Below are positions 26,910 to 37,200 of a DNA stretch of 64,000 bases, one piece after another. The stretch covers positions 146,883 to 210,882 of the forward strand of contig NZ_JACIEE010000010.1 in NCBI RefSeq assembly GCF_014196765.1, written 5' to 3'. The notes beneath the pieces are model-generated. The model searched no databases, was not told the origin of the DNA, and saw nothing but the letters and a program-made list of their open reading frames with translations. The translations under genes were made by a program, and so were the position numbers. This DNA is from Mycoplana azooxidifex (lineage in GTDB: Bacteria > Pseudomonadota > Alphaproteobacteria > Rhizobiales > Rhizobiaceae). Position 1 is the first letter of the stretch. Every line of letters begins with the position of its first letter.

Positions 26910-28130
26910 CTACACACCCATCTCTCCCCTTACACGCCTCTGCAATTCAGCCAGCGCCCGCTCGACCATCCGCGAAAGCTCCTCATACGCAACCATCGTC
27001 CCGTAGTCGCCGGCGCCGGTCCGATTTGTCGGAGGCATCTTGCTTCCCAACAACCTGTGTCTGCGCTTAATGGTTGGCAGATTAGCGTGCCTGAGTTCGC
27101 GCCGCGCATCTTCTCGAATCTGCAAGCCGAGCACTCCGGCGTTCAGGAACCTTTGCCTTCTGAAATCCTCAACCTTCTGTCTCACGGCCATGGACGCCAC
27201 TCCTGCGCTTCCCGGTCGAATGATCGCGAACGTAGGCTTCATGAACTGAAAGAAGCGCTTCTGTAGATTCGTGAACTTCAAAGTTCGAAGGTCTTCGAAT
27301 GTACAAAGCCCGATCTCCCGGCAGTCATGGTCTCCGAGTGTGACCTCAATACGGATCCTCTTCTCCGCGTCTGACAGTTCCTCAAACGTGCCAGCTGCAA
27401 TGTTCTGCCGATCAATCACCTTGTTCTGAATTCTCCAAAAAGCTCTTGGATCGTTCCGTTCGCCCACATAGTAGGTTGAGCCGTAGCACGGCGCCTGGTC
27501 CATCCCGGGGGACATGCGTGCCCCAAGGTCAAGGCTCTCGTCCTTTTCGTTTCGACTGACCGTATAGTCTGTGTCCTTGGTCAATCCTGGCATGAACCTC
27601 GGCCATGTGCGGTTCGTCCGGAGCACGCGCGTCGTGGGAAAGAAATGGCGCACCAGCACGCCGTGCATTCTTGCCCGGTCGTCCTCTCCTGGCACTCGTG
27701 GGTAGAAGTCAATGCTTACCTCGATACCGACAATGCTAGGTGCTGCTGCAAATCCGTAGGCGTCTTCTAAGTTGCTTAACAGCGTCCGGACGGCTTGGAA
27801 CTTCGGTTCTTGTAAACGTATCCGGAACTCGGCTGTCGCCCCACCCGAACCTGCACCGGCGGGTTCAACAAATGCTTTGCGACCGTGCGCCCCTTCTATT
27901 CGCTCGTTTATCCACCAATGCTGACTGGGACGATCGAGCCTAATATGGATATCGATCCAATCGACCACAGCGCGACACTGAAAGGCTTCCAGATCAATCT
28001 GAGGGGTAAGGACTCTCCGGTCATCAAAGCGAGCCTGCGCCTTTCTGAGAGTCTCCTCGACGTAGTGCAGTTCGACTGCGCCGTCACGCTTACTGCTACG
28101 ATAGATGATCACAATGTTACGATGACTCAT
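26910..28130 (-). CDS. Unknown protein, faintly like rolling-circle replication initiators
   Basis: This 406-residue protein starts from MSHRNIVIIYRSSK; an alternative ATG at 28160 adds ten residues. The N-terminal half alternates beta strands such as VDWIDIHIRLDRP and PSIVGIEVSIDFYP. The second half has RIRIEVTLGDHDCREIGL and a basic C-terminal tail. Strand patterns of this kind occur in phage gene II/X-type and plasmid replication initiators, but I cannot locate a HUH motif or a catalytic tyrosine with confidence. It is flanked by the two acidic paralogues on the other strand. The functional label is only a guess. Confidence 0.6.
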   Translation of the reverse strand: MSHRNIVIIYRSSKRDGAVELHYVEETLRKAQARFDDRRVLTPQIDLEAFQCRAVVDWIDIHIRLDRPSQHWWINERIEGAHGRKAFVEPAGAGSGGATAEFRIRLQEPKFQAVRTLLSNLEDAYGFAAAPSIVGIEVSIDFYPRVPGEDDRARMHGVLVRHFFPTTRVLRTNRTWPRFMPGLTKDTDYTVSRNEKDESLDLGARMSPGMDQAPCYGSTYYVGERNDPRAFWRIQNKVIDRQNIAAGTFEELSDAEKRIRIEVTLGDHDCREIGLCTFEDLRTLKFTNLQKRFFQFMKPTFAIIRPGSAGVASMAVRQKVEDFRRQRFLNAGVLGLQIREDARRELRHANLPTIKRRHRLLGSKMPPTNRTGAGDYGTMVAYEELSRMVERALAELQRRVRGEMGV

Positions 28131-28430
28131 TGAGCTTGCCTGACCGGTCTTGGGACACATGGACGTTCGCAGTGCCCGATAACAGATTCGTCCGGTGGTA
28201 TAGAGATCGGCCTAAAGGGCCGCGGGATAACGAAACAGCTGCTCGTTGCAAGAAAGCCACAACTTTCGATGCGCTGCCATCCGGTCCAGCGCTATAAAGC
28301 AGGTAACAGTGATGAGGCGAAAGGCTAGTGAGAATGGACTTGAACGATATCGCCAATGCACCGGAAACCGATTTGGTGAACGACCGTCAACTCAGCCGCC
28401 ATCCCGGCGGCCCCTGACTTAAGGAAGAGA

Positions 28431-28718
28431 ATGTTGATGAGTTCACCCATGCCCGCCAATGACAACTTCGACTTCGACGGCACCGTTGCATTGGATGGCG
28501 CATCCATCGCACAGCATCATGACGATGGCCCCAACATCGCCGGCCCGCGGAAGGAGTTTTACGTTCGCTTTTCGGATCAAGACGCTGAAAGGCTCGGATT
28601 CGAGAGCAACACTGTGACCGTGGACTATTTGTTATACCTTCTCAGCGGCCAGGTAGCCGAAGAGGATCAAGCCGCGGCCGACCTGCTTGAGGAAATGAGC
28701 GAGCCCTATTGCCATTAA
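28431..28718 (+). CDS. Small acidic protein of unknown function
   Basis: This 95-residue protein has an AAGGAAGAG ribosome site right before its ATG. It opens MLMSSPMPANDNFDFDGTVA and has a conserved-looking middle, FYVRFSDQDAERLGFESNTV, ending in an acidic helix (LLEEMSEPYCH). The PANDN motif near the start is common in small Rhizobiales proteins. I recognise no family. It lies between the unknown 26910 gene and copy B of the acidic paralogue. Confidence 0.6.
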   Translation: MLMSSPMPANDNFDFDGTVALDGASIAQHHDDGPNIAGPRKEFYVRFSDQDAERLGFESNTVTVDYLLYLLSGQVAEEDQAAADLLEEMSEPYCH

Positions 28719-28794
28719 GATTCTGGGCTGCAGAAGAGGTTCTACCCTGAAGGCCCCCGCCACCAGGGTAGGACAAATGCAGGAGAAAATGATC

Positions 28795-28833
28795 TTCTCA
28801 AAGCATTACACAAATTCGTTATTACTTTGAGAA
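28795..28833. promoter_or_regulatory. Inverted repeat upstream of copy B
   Basis: The arms TTCTCAAAG (28795-28803) and CTTTGAGAA (28825-28833) are exact complements in an AT-rich stretch. A second dyad, ATATGTTC (28862-28869) and GAACATAT (28894-28901), follows closer to the gene. Both could be operator half-sites or mRNA stems for the gene at 28975. Confidence 0.4.
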
Positions 28834-28974
28834 TCGTAGCTCATTAGCCGCTCTACTCAGTATATGTTCGCAGTAAGGAAAATGTAGACCAATGAACATA
28901 TTTACTCACAAAGTTCTTCTCCACATGAAATAGGCCCGGCTGGACGCCGGACCTTGTTCACAAGGAGATTTGCA

Positions 28975-29412
28975 ATGGAAAATACCTTCACCCATTATGG
29001 CAACGATGCATGCTTCTCTTTTCCTTACCCGGAAGAAATCACGAAGAAGAGCGGTTTGCATGGCATGACGATGTCGATCCGTGATTTTTGGGAAACGGTG
29101 GCGAGAGATATGGAGAAGTCTGACCCCAAGTCTGCTGCGTTCTATCGCGAGGTAGCGTCGCACTACCCGCAGTGTGATAACTCTGGAATGGCGATCGAGC
29201 GTGGCAGTCGTGGTGCCATTCTTGTCGACTTCGATGACTGGGATGACCTGACGGTCGAAGAAAAGCTTACTCGGGGCAATATCAACGCCACGATCGCTGC
29301 GCTGGATCGTTTGCGCGCTGACCTCGAGTTGATGAATGACGATCCGAGCAACAATGATGAAATTGACGAAATTCGCAGGGCACTTGGAGCCATTCTCGAA
29401 AATCGCTATTAA
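28975..29412 (+). CDS. Acidic protein of unknown function, copy B of a paralogous pair
   Basis: This 145-residue protein starts MENTFTHYGNDACFSFPYPE after an AAGGAG site seven bases upstream. It shares order and motifs with the 26171-26596 protein (PYPEEI.KK, MSIRDFWE vs VSIREIYL, DDWDDLTVEEKLTRGNINAT). The copies have diverged considerably, which suggests an old duplication or separate acquisition. It is followed by an even stronger hairpin and then a nuclease-like gene. The function is unknown. Confidence 0.7.
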   Translation: MENTFTHYGNDACFSFPYPEEITKKSGLHGMTMSIRDFWETVARDMEKSDPKSAAFYREVASHYPQCDNSGMAIERGSRGAILVDFDDWDDLTVEEKLTRGNINATIAALDRLRADLELMNDDPSNNDEIDEIRRALGAILENRY

Positions 29413-29427
29413 CAGCTTTTAGTTGCA

Positions 29428-29459
29428 CAGAGAACGCAGCCTGACGGCTGCGTTCTCTG
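29428..29459. terminator. Strong hairpin after copy B
   Basis: This is a perfect 14-bp stem (CAGAGAACGCAGCC and its complement) with the loop TGAC, 15 bases downstream of the copy B stop codon and 27 bases before the next start. There is no T-run, so it may partly attenuate transcription into the nuclease-like gene. Confidence 0.65.
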
Positions 29460-29486
29460 CACTCAGGATAAGGACGTCAGGATAGA

Positions 29487-30710
29487 ATGAGCAGACAACA
29501 CGCTACACCACTCATCATCACGCCTGATGGAACGACAATTCACGCAGCAACACCGTTGGGACTTGGGTCGACCGGCCATGGGCTGAATGAGGCGGCTATT
29601 CAAGATCTAGTTCAACGCCACCCGTCATGCCTTCCGATCGCAGAGATCGACCCAATGTTTGTTGGCCCGGTGGCCATTTGCCGGGAATTGACGACCCCAG
29701 CCGGATCAATCGACAATCTACTTGTGACACCCACTGGATTGCCGGTTCTAGTCGAATGCAAGCTATGGCGAAATCCGGAGGGCCGTCGTGAAGTCATCGG
29801 CCAAATCCTGGACTATTCAAAAGAACTGACGAAGTGGTCGGCATCCGATCTGCAGCGAGAAGCAAGCCGCCGCTTAGGCAGAAAGGGGAATGTCCTCGTT
29901 AAAGAGGCAGGCTATGAGGTTGATGAGGTAGCATTCAACGATGCCCTTACATTCAACCTCCGTCGCGGGCGGTTTTTGCTACTCATCGTCGGGGATGGCA
30001 TCCGAGAGGGTGTCGAGGCCATCACTGAATACCTACAGGCGCACGCTGGACTTCACTTCACGCTCGGCCTCGTCGAATTACCAATCTACTCAGCGCCCGA
30101 TGGCTCCAAGATTGTTGTGCCTAGAGTCCTGGCGAAGACGCTAACGATCGCCAGGAACGTCATATCGGTGCCCGAGGGCATGATGCTCGAAGAACTTGAC
30201 GAGAGTGATGACGCCACCGGACTACCTGACACTCCTGAGAAAATTGCTGATCGTGCGCGGCGACGCGAAATCAGACATCAGTTCTGGTCTGAGTTTCTCG
30301 ACGGCTTGCGCCTCGACGATCCAGAGCAGATGCTACCCTCCCCTTCCCTGGGCGGACATATTGTCTTCAAGTTCGGAGCGCCGGGAGGCTCTAGTTGGCT
30401 AACAGTCTTTCGTGATGTCCGCTACAACGCCGTCGGCTTAGCGCTGTCATCAAATGTCGGTTCTCCTGGAGAAAAGGCCTCCATGATGCTGGTTGATCAA
30501 GCCAACGAGATATCGACCGAGTTAGAAGGTGCGACAGTTGACTTCTCCCAGCCACGTCCGGACATCTCACAGCGCTACTTGGTACAGAACCTCAATGACC
30601 CTAAGGATCGCCAACGCGCCATCAATTGGCTTCAGGACAGGACAAACGCCTTCATCAATTGCTTACGCCCGCGAATAAGATCCGCTTTGCTCGAAATGGG
30701 TAATGACTGA
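29487..30710 (+). CDS. PD-(D/E)XK nuclease-like protein
   Basis: In this 407-residue protein the N-terminal half carries a restriction-enzyme-like core: GSIDNLLVTPTGLPVLVECK at about residues 73-92, where the Asp and the E-C-K triad fit PD-(D/E)XK. REVIGQILDYSKEL follows, the Q-containing helix typical of this fold. A C-terminal domain (from about 260) has SWLTVFRDVRYNAVGLALS and may bind partners. The likely role is DNA cleavage in defence or repair. It is downstream of copy B, separated by the hairpin at 29428-29459. Confidence 0.75.
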   Translation: MSRQHATPLIITPDGTTIHAATPLGLGSTGHGLNEAAIQDLVQRHPSCLPIAEIDPMFVGPVAICRELTTPAGSIDNLLVTPTGLPVLVECKLWRNPEGRREVIGQILDYSKELTKWSASDLQREASRRLGRKGNVLVKEAGYEVDEVAFNDALTFNLRRGRFLLLIVGDGIREGVEAITEYLQAHAGLHFTLGLVELPIYSAPDGSKIVVPRVLAKTLTIARNVISVPEGMMLEELDESDDATGLPDTPEKIADRARRREIRHQFWSEFLDGLRLDDPEQMLPSPSLGGHIVFKFGAPGGSSWLTVFRDVRYNAVGLALSSNVGSPGEKASMMLVDQANEISTELEGATVDFSQPRPDISQRYLVQNLNDPKDRQRAINWLQDRTNAFINCLRPRIRSALLEMGND

Positions 30711-31732
30711 TTAGGGACGATCCGGAGCCGAGTAGCGTAAAGGAGGAAAACCGAGCGGGGACGTGGCGCCAAATCTCGCTCGCGCTGCCCCTTGCCTCCT
30801 ACCTGGTATCGGAAATCTGAAGACATCGTCCGTCTACAAGGGCCGGCATTCATCGTTACCAGCTACACGTATCTCAGAACGACGCATTTCACTCGATGTG
30901 GTGATGCCAAGGATGTCTAACTGCAGGTGCCGTCGAAATATGTTTTCCCCACTGACCTGCCGCATCTTTGGGCGCTCTCAGTTCTCGTTGTTGGATGAAT
31001 TCGTTGTAGCCAATGAAGAACGTAGCTCTTTAGACGTGATCTACAGTTTACCTGCTCATCCATTTTTTAATGTCATCCGGCGCTTATGTTGTCGCTTTTG
31101 AGAAAAAGCTGATTTCTAGTCAAATCTGTCAACTTAATGGAAACTTAGTGTTACATTTCGGCGGTTTTTACCGCGGAATGTTGACGGTTACACTAGTTAA
31201 CGTGGTCGAAAAGTTGGCATTTGGACGCCTGAAAGGGTCAAAAGTTTACGTTTTTGACCGTCAATTCGGTTGCATGTAAACTTTGCGCAACCAACTACTG
31301 GTTTTACCCTTGAGCCTCGTTCGAGCTACAGCGGTGATATGGGAGGTTCCGTGCCCGGATATCGGTGGACGCAAAAGGCATCCCCATAACCGCAATTCAA
31401 CCGATCTAGGACTTCATAATTTCTCTAGCGTCGACGTGACAGATGTTTCTGTACGTGATCGGCCAAATGCCTTTCGGGACCGACCTTCACGTTCTCTTGA
31501 TCGCCGGACGTTCCGTCTCATCTTTGTAGGCAGGAAAAGCGCGTGAATGAAACGATCTCACTAGCCAAATACTGAAATCAGTATTTCAGTATAAGTACCA
31601 AAAGCAGTCATACATATTGAAATATCATTTCCGAACATCGTAGTTTTCCACAGAAAATTCGAAGTAAACGTTTGCTTGCACGGGGGCAAGCGTGATTATT
31701 AATTGGCTCACCTGAAGTCGAGGGGGCTGTAA
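30711..31732. other. 1-kb non-coding stretch with inverted repeats
   Basis: I find no credible gene in these 1,022 bases; the frames present lack ribosome sites. The DNA is AT-richer than its neighbours. Features are a short hairpin (GCGGT / ACCGC) at 31162-31175, a spaced inverted repeat TTGACGGT (31182-31189) / ACCGTCAA (31257-31264), the 24-bp palindrome at 31569-31592, and a stem GCTTGC / GCAAGC at 31674-31691 in the leader of the next gene. Confidence 0.5.
31569..31592. promoter_or_regulatory. Perfect 24-bp palindrome, candidate operator
   Basis: The arms ATACTGAAAT and ATTTCAGTAT are exact complements separated by CAGT, about 140 bases ahead of the DUF2293-XRE gene pair. The length, symmetry and AT content fit a binding site for a dimeric helix-turn-helix repressor. 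The XRE protein encoded two genes downstream is the obvious candidate. Confidence 0.6.
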
Positions 31733-32080
31733 ATGTCAAAATTTACGTACGATATTGCTGCTGAACACATCCGGAGAAAGCATCCAGGCTGCCCGGATTT
31801 CGTGGTCCATTACTTCGCCACTGAAATCGCCACCAGGAGTTGGCAGCGCGCCAGTCTCGGCAAGGCTGTTGGCATCACCATGCAGAATTATCTTCGTCAC
31901 TATATGACCGACTATGATGGGCTGTTGCTATCAGGCTTGGGGCGAAAGGAAGCACGGGCGCGTGTTCAACCCCTCGTCCATGCGATGCTTGCCATTTGGA
32001 AAAGAGAACCCACACTTCACACCGACCGGCTAGGCGACGATGCGCACGGCCGCGCGGGGATCTCCAATGATCCCGAATAG
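31733..32080 (+). CDS. DUF2293-like protein
   Basis: This 115-residue protein starts at an ATG preceded by GAGGGGGC. The segment GKAVGITMQNYLRHYMTDYD followed by LLLSGLGRKEARARVQPLV and AIWKRE fits the DUF2293 pattern (a conserved RH..T.YD and an AR..V helix). Function is unknown; these are small, mostly helical proteins. It overlaps the XRE regulator gene by 14 bases, so the two are one unit. Confidence 0.65.
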   Translation: MSKFTYDIAAEHIRRKHPGCPDFVVHYFATEIATRSWQRASLGKAVGITMQNYLRHYMTDYDGLLLSGLGRKEARARVQPLVHAMLAIWKREPTLHTDRLGDDAHGRAGISNDPE

Positions 32081-32456
32081 CGAAAACTGGCAGTACATGG
32101 GGCATGCTATCCGAACGCGGATGCAGGAACTTGAATTGACGCGCGACGACGTCATGAGAGGCGCAGGACTTCCAAATCGGACGATCGTGACCAGCCTCAT
32201 GCAAGGGCGAGCGCGGCTTGAGTTGAAGTTCGTGGCCGGGCTTGCTCGCGTATTGCAGATCAACGAGCATCAACTCATGCTCAGTGCTATGCAAGGCTTT
32301 CTCAGTCAGGACGACGTCGAATTCCTGAAGCCATTCTTACCCTCCGCGGATGAAATAGCCCTTATGGAGTCGCTCCGTGAGGATGGCGCCCAATCGATCG
32401 CGGCAGCGATAAAGACACTCTCGCAAGTAGACGTGATACTGAAGAAGCGGCGCTGA
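32067..32456 (+). CDS. XRE-type helix-turn-helix regulator
   Basis: This protein of about 129 residues has a Cro/C1-type HTH near its start (LELTRDDVMRGAGLPNRTIV with VTSLMQGRARLELKFVAGLA). A C-terminal helical part with a lysine/arginine tail follows. I prefer the start at 32067 (MIPNSENWQ) over an upstream in-frame ATG at 32040. It probably represses its own operon through the upstream palindrome. Convergent with the actin-like gene of the SbcCD operon. Confidence 0.75.
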   Translation: MIPNSENWQYMGHAIRTRMQELELTRDDVMRGAGLPNRTIVTSLMQGRARLELKFVAGLARVLQINEHQLMLSAMQGFLSQDDVEFLKPFLPSADEIALMESLREDGAQSIAAAIKTLSQVDVILKKRR

Positions 32457-32590
32457 TTTCCTGGGAATTCGAACGCACATGATCACCAATCGTTGGTATT
32501 TCGTCCTGACCGGTCGTGGGCGTCGGCACGCGGCAGAAGCACTAGTCCTAGTCGGCGAGCTTCGAAAGTTGCAAGGTGCGCGCAGCACAT

Positions 32591-32611
32591 GCACGGGGGC
32601 TAAGCCCGTGC
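32591..32611. terminator. Hairpin between convergent genes
   Basis: The arms GCACGGG and CCCGTGC surround a 7-base loop in the 189-base gap between the XRE regulator and the end of the actin-like gene. The position suggests a bidirectional terminator, although no T-run is present. Confidence 0.45.
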
Positions 32612-32645
32612 GGGGCGACAGACGTGCAAGTCGCCTATTTTCCGG

Positions 32646-34277
32646 TTAGCAGTAATCCTTGCTGTCAGCGTAGTTGACCGCACCGGGGGGGACCCACTGG
32701 CGGGGCTTTTCGGCTTCGCCGAACTGGCTTGGCAAGCCTATGTCAGGCCCCTCCCCGAAGGGGAACGACAGGCCGTAAGAGATGGCGAAGCGAATGAACT
32801 CATCGGCGCTGCCTTTCGGCGCGATGAAGTCTTTGGGCCGGGGAACCTCCACCAGCTTGTATGGCGGGACTCCCGCGTTGTGGTGCTTGAAGGCCCTATA
32901 GGTGGACTCGATCGAATTCTTGTACCACTCGGACTTCGAGCCGCCTCCGCCGATGAAAACGATCAGCGGGCGCATGCGGGAAGTCGATAGCTTGCCGATG
33001 AACTTTCTCTCATAGTCAGCATTCTGAAAGGCGTCTTCCTGCCAGTTCCGGCCGTCTTTTAGACGTGCCGTCATAATGACGTAGGCCACGACCTTGCGAA
33101 TTCGCAAAACGAGCTCCGCGAGAACCGATTGCGAACAAGCTTTCAGCAGTTTCTCTAGTCTCACAGCATCAATATCACCTGAAGTGCCTTGCGCGAGCGA
33201 AGCTCCGATCGCGGAGATGCCAAGTGGCTCGACCTTGCCGGAATAGAAGTTGATGCGGCGCTCCCCCAAGATATTCCGATAGTTAAACGCGACGCCATCA
33301 ACCGTGCCGCCGCCAACGTCGAAATAAACATAGATGCCCGCCACGGCTTCACGGGACATGACGAACGATTGCACCGCCGCCGCAATTTCCGGCACTGCAT
33401 GAAAGTCCGTAACCTCGGCCACAAGGCGCGGCTGGGTGACCCGGTAAGAAGGCAGCGCCTCCTGGAGCGTTTTCGGCACCAGATCGTCCTTGACCCACAG
33501 CCAGGCGATGCCAAGCACTTCCTCAAATGTCGCAAGCGCTTGGGAATCGTAGTGCTCGACAGGAACACCGACATTTGCCGACCAGACCGCAACGCGGTTC
33601 TTCAGCCTGTCGGCCTCATGGACTGCAAGCCATTGCTGGCTGCGCTGGATCACCGACGCAAGAAACCACGCGGCAAGCGCCCTGACGGATTCGGCCTTGT
33701 TCAGGTCGATCCCCTCGAACTCGGGCAGTCGTTCGCCGATCGGCCCGCCCGCAAGGCGCATCTTCAGGTAAGGAACGATGACTGCGGATTGCTTGCCAGA
33801 AACGCTGTCGCCAAGAAACAGCCGTCCATCGGAACCGATTGCGACTATCGAGGGCACAAGCGCTTCCTTGCCGCCCTTGCCGGCAGCAACAGTTCCCGAT
33901 ACCTCACTGCCGAGGTCGCGAAAGCAGACTTTCGTGAAGCTAGTGCCAAAATCAATGCCGAGATTGATGGCAAGCGGCCTTGCCTTGGGCGTGCTCCGTG
34001 GCGGAGTGTCATTCGATGCGACCGCCGCCCGCTTAGCCTGTGTCTTGACGGTTGCCGGAGCTTTGCGCGTAGGGACTCTTGCTCGAACTGCGGGCGCATT
34101 CTCCGCAACGACTGGCGCGCCCTGCGCAAAATCGGGAGGCTCCGTCACGCCGGGCCGTTTGTCGTCTGATGCCGCGCTTACATCCGGCTCGGAAGAGGTT
34201 GGCGGAACTTCCGCCCTGCCAAACACGCGCTCGTGAAGCGATCTAAGCCTGTCACGCCAGCTTGCCATGTCAGACAA
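32646..34277 (-). CDS. Actin/Hsp70-superfamily ATPase
   Basis: This 543-residue protein has a Pro/Ala/basic-rich, probably disordered N-terminal tail of about 100 residues. The actin-type ATPase core then has phosphate-1 LGIDFGTSFTKVCFRDLG (about 105-122), phosphate-2 VYFDVGGGTVDGVAFNY and an adenosine-type motif LIVFIGGGGSKSEWYKNSIE. It is not DnaK: there is no substrate-binding domain or lid. The gene overlaps the end of the helicase gene by 8 bases, so the two are made together. The role is unknown; an ATP-dependent switch or scaffold for the helicase/SbcCD complex is an inference. Confidence 0.8.
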   Translation of the reverse strand: MSDMASWRDRLRSLHERVFGRAEVPPTSSEPDVSAASDDKRPGVTEPPDFAQGAPVVAENAPAVRARVPTRKAPATVKTQAKRAAVASNDTPPRSTPKARPLAINLGIDFGTSFTKVCFRDLGSEVSGTVAAGKGGKEALVPSIVAIGSDGRLFLGDSVSGKQSAVIVPYLKMRLAGGPIGERLPEFEGIDLNKAESVRALAAWFLASVIQRSQQWLAVHEADRLKNRVAVWSANVGVPVEHYDSQALATFEEVLGIAWLWVKDDLVPKTLQEALPSYRVTQPRLVAEVTDFHAVPEIAAAVQSFVMSREAVAGIYVYFDVGGGTVDGVAFNYRNILGERRINFYSGKVEPLGISAIGASLAQGTSGDIDAVRLEKLLKACSQSVLAELVLRIRKVVAYVIMTARLKDGRNWQEDAFQNADYERKFIGKLSTSRMRPLIVFIGGGGSKSEWYKNSIESTYRAFKHHNAGVPPYKLVEVPRPKDFIAPKGSADEFIRFAISYGLSFPFGEGPDIGLPSQFGEAEKPRQWVPPGAVNYADSKDYC

Positions 34278-37200
34278 CCCTCACAACGCCCGCCGCAAGC
34301 GGTATCATGGTCGGATCGACCTGTTGGCGCCGTGAAACGCGATCAAGCTTAGTCTTCAACTGCTCCTCCTCTTTCCTGATGAGACCTTCCGTCATCGCAA
34401 CGGGGCGCAGATTCCCTTCCGCGCGAAACCGGGCGATGCGGGCCTTCAAGCCTTCGATGCGGCGGCTAGCGAGCTTTTCGGCGCTGGTACGCTGCTGATC
34501 GCATCGTACTGTGTTCTCCGCCTCAAAATCGGAAAGGCGCTCCGAAAATGCGTCCCCCAGCGCTTCTTCGCATTCGACGGCAGCCTCGCAGATGAACTCA
34601 ATGTCCGGGAGCACGTTGACCGCGTTCGGCAGCTTCTCGCCCGCGCGCGAGGCAACGGTAATCAACGCTTCGGCCTCCGAGGCCCCAAGCGTGCGGCCGC
34701 TTCCCAGCGGCTTCACCCTGAAAGCAAGTGACTGATCGGATTTCAGGCCGTTGAATGACCAGCGGTGGGCGCTAAACACATAGTCGCCAGGAGGGACACC
34801 GGCATCCTGCGCCGGGACTTTTATCGCGGTGACGCGATGGAGCTGACTTTCGTCGTCCTCGTAGCTGAAGCGTATCCATTGTATGAGGGGATGGCTTGGC
34901 TCGATGAACTCCGCTTCGGCGGAAACCTCGTCGGCGCGGCGCGGGTCGAAAATGCAAAGGATTGGCCTGCCGCTTCGATGAAGCTGCGTTCTCGTCGATG
35001 GCCGTGCCTCCGATATGAAGTAACCCAGCGAGCGCCGCGCTTCCTCCGAGAGAGTAATGCGCAGGGCATATTCCGCGCCCGCGACAGCGTCGAATTTGGT
35101 GCCGGGGAAATTGCGCGCGAAGAAGTCTTCCACGAGGGACTGAAGCTCGCTTGCGCTCAGCCACCTGCCCTTTTCGCGGCTATCGCTGATATGGTCGAGG
35201 ATGTAGTCGGAAAATCCGACAAGGTTGACCGCCTCTTCCTCCAGGCGCTGCTGCTCCCGCTGCGTATTGCAGATTGCAAGTTCCGCCTCGACTGATTTTC
35301 GCTCGCGCTCCTCGTCCGTCAGGGTCGGATCGAGCAGGTTGACGAGCAGTTGCTCCGTCACTTCCCCGAGAATGTCTTCGAGATCGCCGATGCTCTCGCG
35401 GAACACGTTGATGCGATCATACAGCCTCATCAGGATGCGGTCTTCGATGGTGTTCTCGACGACCATGTTGATGATCGAGATGCGTTCCGCTTTCTGCCCC
35501 AATCGGTCGAGTCGGCCGATCCGTTGCTCCACCCTCATGGGGTTCCATGGAAGATCGTAGTTCACGATAAAGCGGCAGAATTGAAGGTCGATGCCCTCGC
35601 TGCCGACTTCGGAAGAGAGCAGGACTGACGGCCCGTCGGGTCGGGCGAAGGCGCGGATCAGATCGTCCTTTTCTTTGCCCATGTCCCCCATGATCAGCGC
35701 CGCATTGATCCCGTCAGCCTTCAGACGGCGCGCGAGGTATTTGAGGGTACCGCGATAGAAGGCGAAGATGACGAACTTCTCGCGCGGATTCCGTTTCAGC
35801 TCATTCGCAAGAAAGTGCTGGAGCGCTCGGTACTTTTCATCGCCCTTTTCCAGCGCGCCCAGCTCGTGCTTGAGGCCCATATCGGGCGGGGCGTCATCGA
35901 CCGCATCGTCGCCATCTTTATTGCCCTGCGGCTCTGAACGGAGCTGCGGCGAAATCCCGAAGTCTTCCCACAGAAGCTCTTCGATGAGGCCCTTGTCGCC
36001 CCAGCTTTCCAGCGCGCCGACAATCGAACTCGCCATTTGTCTCTGCCGCGCGATAAGCGAGAATAGCGACACGCCGGTTTTGCCCGCCGCTTCATCGCGC
36101 AGGCGGCTGGTAACATGGTCGTAGAGCTGCTTTTCCTCCGCACTGAACCTGACGCTGAGAACCTGGGGCGCCCGCTCGACGCGGCGCTCCAGAACTTCGC
36201 GCTTCCTGCTTCGGGTCATGTATTGGGAAAGAAGCGAGCGCGATTCCAGAAGCCGAAGAATCTCCACGCGACGTTCGGCATCGGTGGCGTCATCGCGAAG
36301 ATGCGCCTTGATGCGGGCAAGGACGGCGTCATTCTTGAAATAATCGGACGTCTCCGCCTCGGAAATCGCCTTCAGCGCTTCGGGAACATCGGCCGGCTGC
36401 TGCCATAGTGCCCTCTGCGCGCGCACTATGCAGGAGTTCGCCGAGAGCATTTCCCCAAAGAGAAATGAATCGTAGAACTGATCGGGATCGATAAGGCGCA
36501 GAAGCTGGTAAAGGTTGTCGCTGCCGATCTGGATCGGCGTTGCGGTCAGCAGCACAAAGTGATGCGATGCCTCCCTTAGCAGGCGGGCAAGCCGGTTGTT
36601 GGCGGTTGATGGGTTTCTGAGATAGTGGGCCTCGTCGATAACGACGTGATCGAAGAGGGCGAACTCCTCGCTGGCCGTGTTCTGGTCTAGAATGCGGGCA
36701 AATTGCGCCCTGACGCCGCCGACATTCTCGTCGTCGTAATTAGCGGGAGGACGCAGTCCCTCCAGGCTGGTGATATAGACGAACGACTCCGCGCTCCTGT
36801 AGCTGGCGATGTCCTTGACGCGCTCATAAAGGGTGCTCGCGGAAACGATTTCGCCGGTTATGTTGAAACGCTTGCGCAGATCCTCGCGCCACTTCTCGCG
36901 CAACATGGCGGGACAGATGATCAGCAGCCGCCTGGCCGAATGACGGGCCTGTATCTCCTTCCAGATATAAGTTGCTTCAATGGTTTTCCCGAGGCCGACT
37001 TCGTCGGCGATCAGCATCCGGCCGATCGGGGATTCGATAAACCGCATGACCGGCTTGAACTGGTGCGGATAGAAGTCCGTGTTGCTGGCTTCCATCGAAT
37101 AGAAGACGTTGGTCAATTCACCTTTGATCTTCTCAAATGTCAAAACGCGCCTGAGGTCGCTCGGGCCGCCGAATGAGCCTCCCTCAAGCAGATCGAAAAT

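Noticed and set aside
33189..34169. 326-residue plus-strand frame opposite the actin-like gene
   Set aside because: It is antisense to the ATPase core and has no start signal or family similarity.
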